Program-made: the position numbers and the translations under genes | Notes under the pieces: generated by a model | What the model was told of the DNA's origin: nothing | The model's database searches: none | The model's input: only the letters and a program-made list of their open reading frames with translations | Shown here: piece by piece, positions 23,601 through 24,768 of the stretch | How positions within the stretch are numbered: position 1 is the stretch's first letter | Layout: each line of letters starts with the position of its first letter | Origin: UBA7662 sp041688385 | GTDB taxonomy: Bacteria; Bacteroidota; Bacteroidia; UBA7662 | NCBI GenBank assembly: GCA_041688385.1 | Contig: JBDNIH010000214.1 | Location: 1 to 24,768 of the forward strand | DNA: 24,768 nt | Direction: 5' to 3'

Positions 23601-24768
23601 GCGAGCCGCACTGGGAAGTGGTTCCTACGGCATGTTGAAGGCCAGGCTGAAGGAGTACGAGAGTTCGGCTGAGCACATCAAGGCGCAAGACGCTGCTGAC
23701 GGCAGACTGCTACGCCTGGAACAGAATGCTAAGGCAATCCGAGAACGCTTAACGGCCATAGACAGAGCCAAAACGCTTTCAGCCCAACGCGACGACGACG
23801 CGATGAACAGCGCCGACATCGGTCAGCTCGTACTTGGCAAAGAAGAAAACGCCCTATGGGACGCACGAAATGATTTGGCTAATAAATACAACGTCGATAA
23901 ACCAGAGAAACTCTCGTCAGGGAAAGCCGACAAGGTTGCTGACACTCTTGAGAACCACGGCGATTGGGAAAAAACCGATGACGGGATAGAGATATACCCA
24001 CAGGGCAAAGATGTCGCTTACCAAATAGGCAATGTGGGCAAGGGCAAATGGGCCGTTACGAGGCATTGGGATTTTGAGAGAAACGCTGGGCAGGACGCAA
24101 AGGAATACGAACACGACAAAATATTCGCAAGCGTTTCTGCTGCGAAAAAATGGGCTGATGCAGACTTCAGAAGAGGCGAGAATAGCGAAAAACCTTTGCC
24201 GGCCGCTAAACGGAAGAAAACAAGCAAGTCATCTTCCGGTAAGAAGAACTCCAAAATGATTAACGGAGTCAAGATTGATGTTTCGCCGGGGGCAGAGTTA
24301 GATGGCGCGGATTTAGATGGGGCAAACTTAAAGGGCGCGAACTTAAAGGGTGCGTACTTGCGCCGCACAGACATGGGCGGCGCAGACCTATCGGGTGCAA
24401 ACTTGGTTGGCGCAGATATGACTGAGGCGAAGCTAGTTAATGCGAATTTGAGTGATGCAGACCTAAGCGATGCCGACCTGGGCGGCGCGGACTTATATTT
24501 TGCAAACTTAGAGGGAGCAAACTTAAACGGCGCGAACCTGATAGGCGCAAAATTTACTCGTGCGAAATTAATTAACGCCAATCTGACGGATACGCAAATG
24601 AATGGCGCTGACCTAGTTGATGCGGATTTGACCGGTGCGGACTTAGAGGGCGCAAACTTACGCAAAGCGAAACTGGGTGGTACGAACCTAACTGGCGCAA
24701 ACTTAATTGGCGCAACAATGCCCGATAATACAAAGTGGACGCCAGACACCGACATGACAAAGTGGACG
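20629..24768 (+). CDS. Prohead protease fused to a giant multi-domain frame (partial, open at right edge)
   Basis: The frame from ATG 20629 has no stop for 1,380 codons. Residues 1 to about 180 are a U35/S78-type capsid maturation protease: DSVGDVCVSGAFTKSL, VVWGHVWNEPIGKV (His64), EEQEWSIGYK (Ser128) and LYEVSPVLHGANQ (acidic residue near 149-154), in HK97-like order. Then come a small strand-rich region (about 205-275), a Pro/Val-rich linker (about 280-330), a mixed domain (about 335-470), a calcium-loop-like EDGNRDGTVFDG (505-516), a highly charged stretch (567-660), unknown segments including a long helical one (888-1095), and 29 pentapeptide repeats (1222-1366). LSS(G/A/T) motifs lie at 567, 660, 838, 887 and 1095, with KSSSG at 1200. 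A scaffold role for the helical and charged parts is possible. No major capsid fold is recognised. Confidence 0.87.
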   Translation, partial: MPATDFPDIHYKSNSGPINFDTAKGIVECFVAGIGNKDSVGDVCVSGAFTKSLQRRKPRVVWGHVWNEPIGKVLEIYEVPANDARLPAKMRVAGVGGLYAKVQFNLGSERGREAFANVAFFGEEQEWSIGYKTLRSQQDPVLQANMLYEVELYEVSPVLHGANQMTATISVKDDQTAIEIGHADCPDGACDLAKDESSAPVEEKHIPVQDNTFDAVAIKIGNELSARSGSIINVISLEKAAVVFTRMAANGDVVTYRCGYHFDGLTFMFARPERTTPGINVPAVTPVIPSVSPQLPPVPVRPQMPLAPVVAPVVVVAPVQVNRVALSVPTVVKPGPMGMETVVLPQIRYENTPKPIDIAAAIERVRKRNGYKSLFDFGEVTETDFLDSVVTGNNPTSISYIIPVAIKDAYAVKSLVDPILDYYRIEARVEPEGIVLSSGVTKDFADAVSLATKGLGRTIGRALSAVRPNIGAGRVGSPNLRGERKRGRGFNFGMPEGDTNPMTREDGNRDGTVFDGIPGWEQPDPTPGGAGSIDNREASAAQEAIAATSGKPDSGAIKKDEKKKPKLSSTTDPERKPRGNNLSREFGDMTEEEHSLYGRYDEGGRERRDAATGRTARDDNAADKKRGQRDSAARSARLRQAEAAGDRGDRDDDEASRIKLSSGKTDRRHADRSAEMEQTFPNSEENKKRLAHDATADTWRKDGFGWTEIPRYSGDKNRSPDYLRGREIGFNQGRLMWDGTDGHRTRPEKFNEKQKSSIQYADWYENLLNSVSRFVDAHKGGDDVDEWNGVEAGFKEVVITNAPDTSTWPSDRVKRLGDLMDRYDPSLRGKNPKSTGKLSSAHNAAGFNAGMEFIARIGAGREFNRENKKKKKNTARRANYPSTQPRLSSGAGKEIDAPEEEADRPPSGNIGSDYRRFDLETTDGGPNLLDGMHDEISRSPKLRSKIMGEIASMLGAAGLTEKNGYDTSRAFDVLTGSEKDFEDHIDALSDARAALGSGSYGMLKARLKEYESSAEHIKAQDAADGRLLRLEQNAKAIRERLTAIDRAKTLSAQRDDDAMNSADIGQLVLGKEENALWDARNDLANKYNVDKPEKLSSGKADKVADTLENHGDWEKTDDGIEIYPQGKDVAYQIGNVGKGKWAVTRHWDFERNAGQDAKEYEHDKIFASVSAAKKWADADFRRGENSEKPLPAAKRKKTSKSSSGKKNSKMINGVKIDVSPGAELDGADLDGANLKGANLKGAYLRRTDMGGADLSGANLVGADMTEAKLVNANLSDADLSDADLGGADLYFANLEGANLNGANLIGAKFTRAKLINANLTDTQMNGADLVDADLTGADLEGANLRKAKLGGTNLTGANLIGATMPDNTKWTPDTDMTKWT
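24292..24726 (+). repeat. Pentapeptide repeats, 29 units
   Basis: Twenty-nine consecutive five-residue units of the form A(D/N)LxG follow one another without interruption (for example ADLDG, ANLKG, ADLSG, ANLVG), the last being ATMPD, then a DNTKWTPDTDMTKWT end that is typical of the capping region of these proteins. Such repeats form a four-sided right-handed beta-helix; 29 units make about 7 coils. The frame continues past the window. Confidence 0.96.

Noticed and set aside
24018..24755. 245-codon minus-strand frame with repeated FAP-type residues
   Set aside because: It is the mirror of the pentapeptide repeats; the plus strand gives canonical A(D/N)LxG units.
20641..24768. Major capsid protein hidden in the giant frame
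   Set aside because: I looked for an HK97-fold-like segment and found none recognisable; the gene is probably beyond the right edge.

Overview
This window looks like part of a contractile-tailed, HK97-lineage bacteriophage (myovirus) genome or prophage. The diagnostic genes are a large terminase, an HK97-type portal, a U35/S78-type prohead protease, neck and tail-completion proteins, tail sheath, tail tube, a frameshifted tail-chaperone pair and a tape measure. Base composition looks close to half G+C. Small zinc-binding proteins with CGTxxAxxRHxxRGE or CPCG...NRAQRR signatures recall actinobacterial phages, so an actinobacterial host is my best guess, but it is an inference. I saw no tRNA, CRISPR array, transposase or integrase.

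Layout. From about 18.2 kb leftward, almost everything is on the minus strand as one tightly packed, often overlapping series. In transcription order it holds: TerL carrying an intein; a recombination/nuclease block (165-aa protein, Rad52-like annealing protein, RecB/Cas4-like nuclease, HNH proteins, RuvC-like resolvase, ParB-like proteins); an IbrA/IbrB-like pair (PP-loop ATPase plus ParB-fold protein); two paralogous Lys/Arg-rich proteins; then neck, tail completion, sheath, tube, chaperones and tape measure, which runs off the left edge. One plus-strand gene (12660-12959) interrupts this series. From 18.2 kb rightward the plus strand carries a small membrane protein, the portal, and one enormous open frame that starts with the prohead protease and is still open at the right edge. 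The two transcription units diverge from a 62-bp gap with overlapping promoter-like elements, so TerL and portal, usually co-directional neighbours, point apart.

Most notable is the right-hand frame: at least 1,380 codons with no stop. An N-terminal capsid maturation protease is followed by a Pro/Val linker, highly charged and helical segments, several unrecognised domains, and 29 consecutive pentapeptide repeats. Copies of a short (K/R)LSSG-like motif sit between segments of different character. The same RLSSG motif lies at the boundary between the body of the tape measure protein and its repetitive C-terminal region. My working hypothesis is that LSSG marks processing sites for the phage's own protease, which would cut a virion polyprotein and the tape measure. 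This is inference from motif placement and needs virion proteomics. No major capsid protein is recognised in the window; it is presumably further right.

Other points of note: a -1 frameshift signal with a perfect 9-bp stem between the tail chaperone genes, a LAGLIDADG-type intein just before the TerL Walker B motif, a 30-bp in-frame tandem repeat in the tape measure gene, and a 53-codon zinc-binding gene overlapping an HNH gene.
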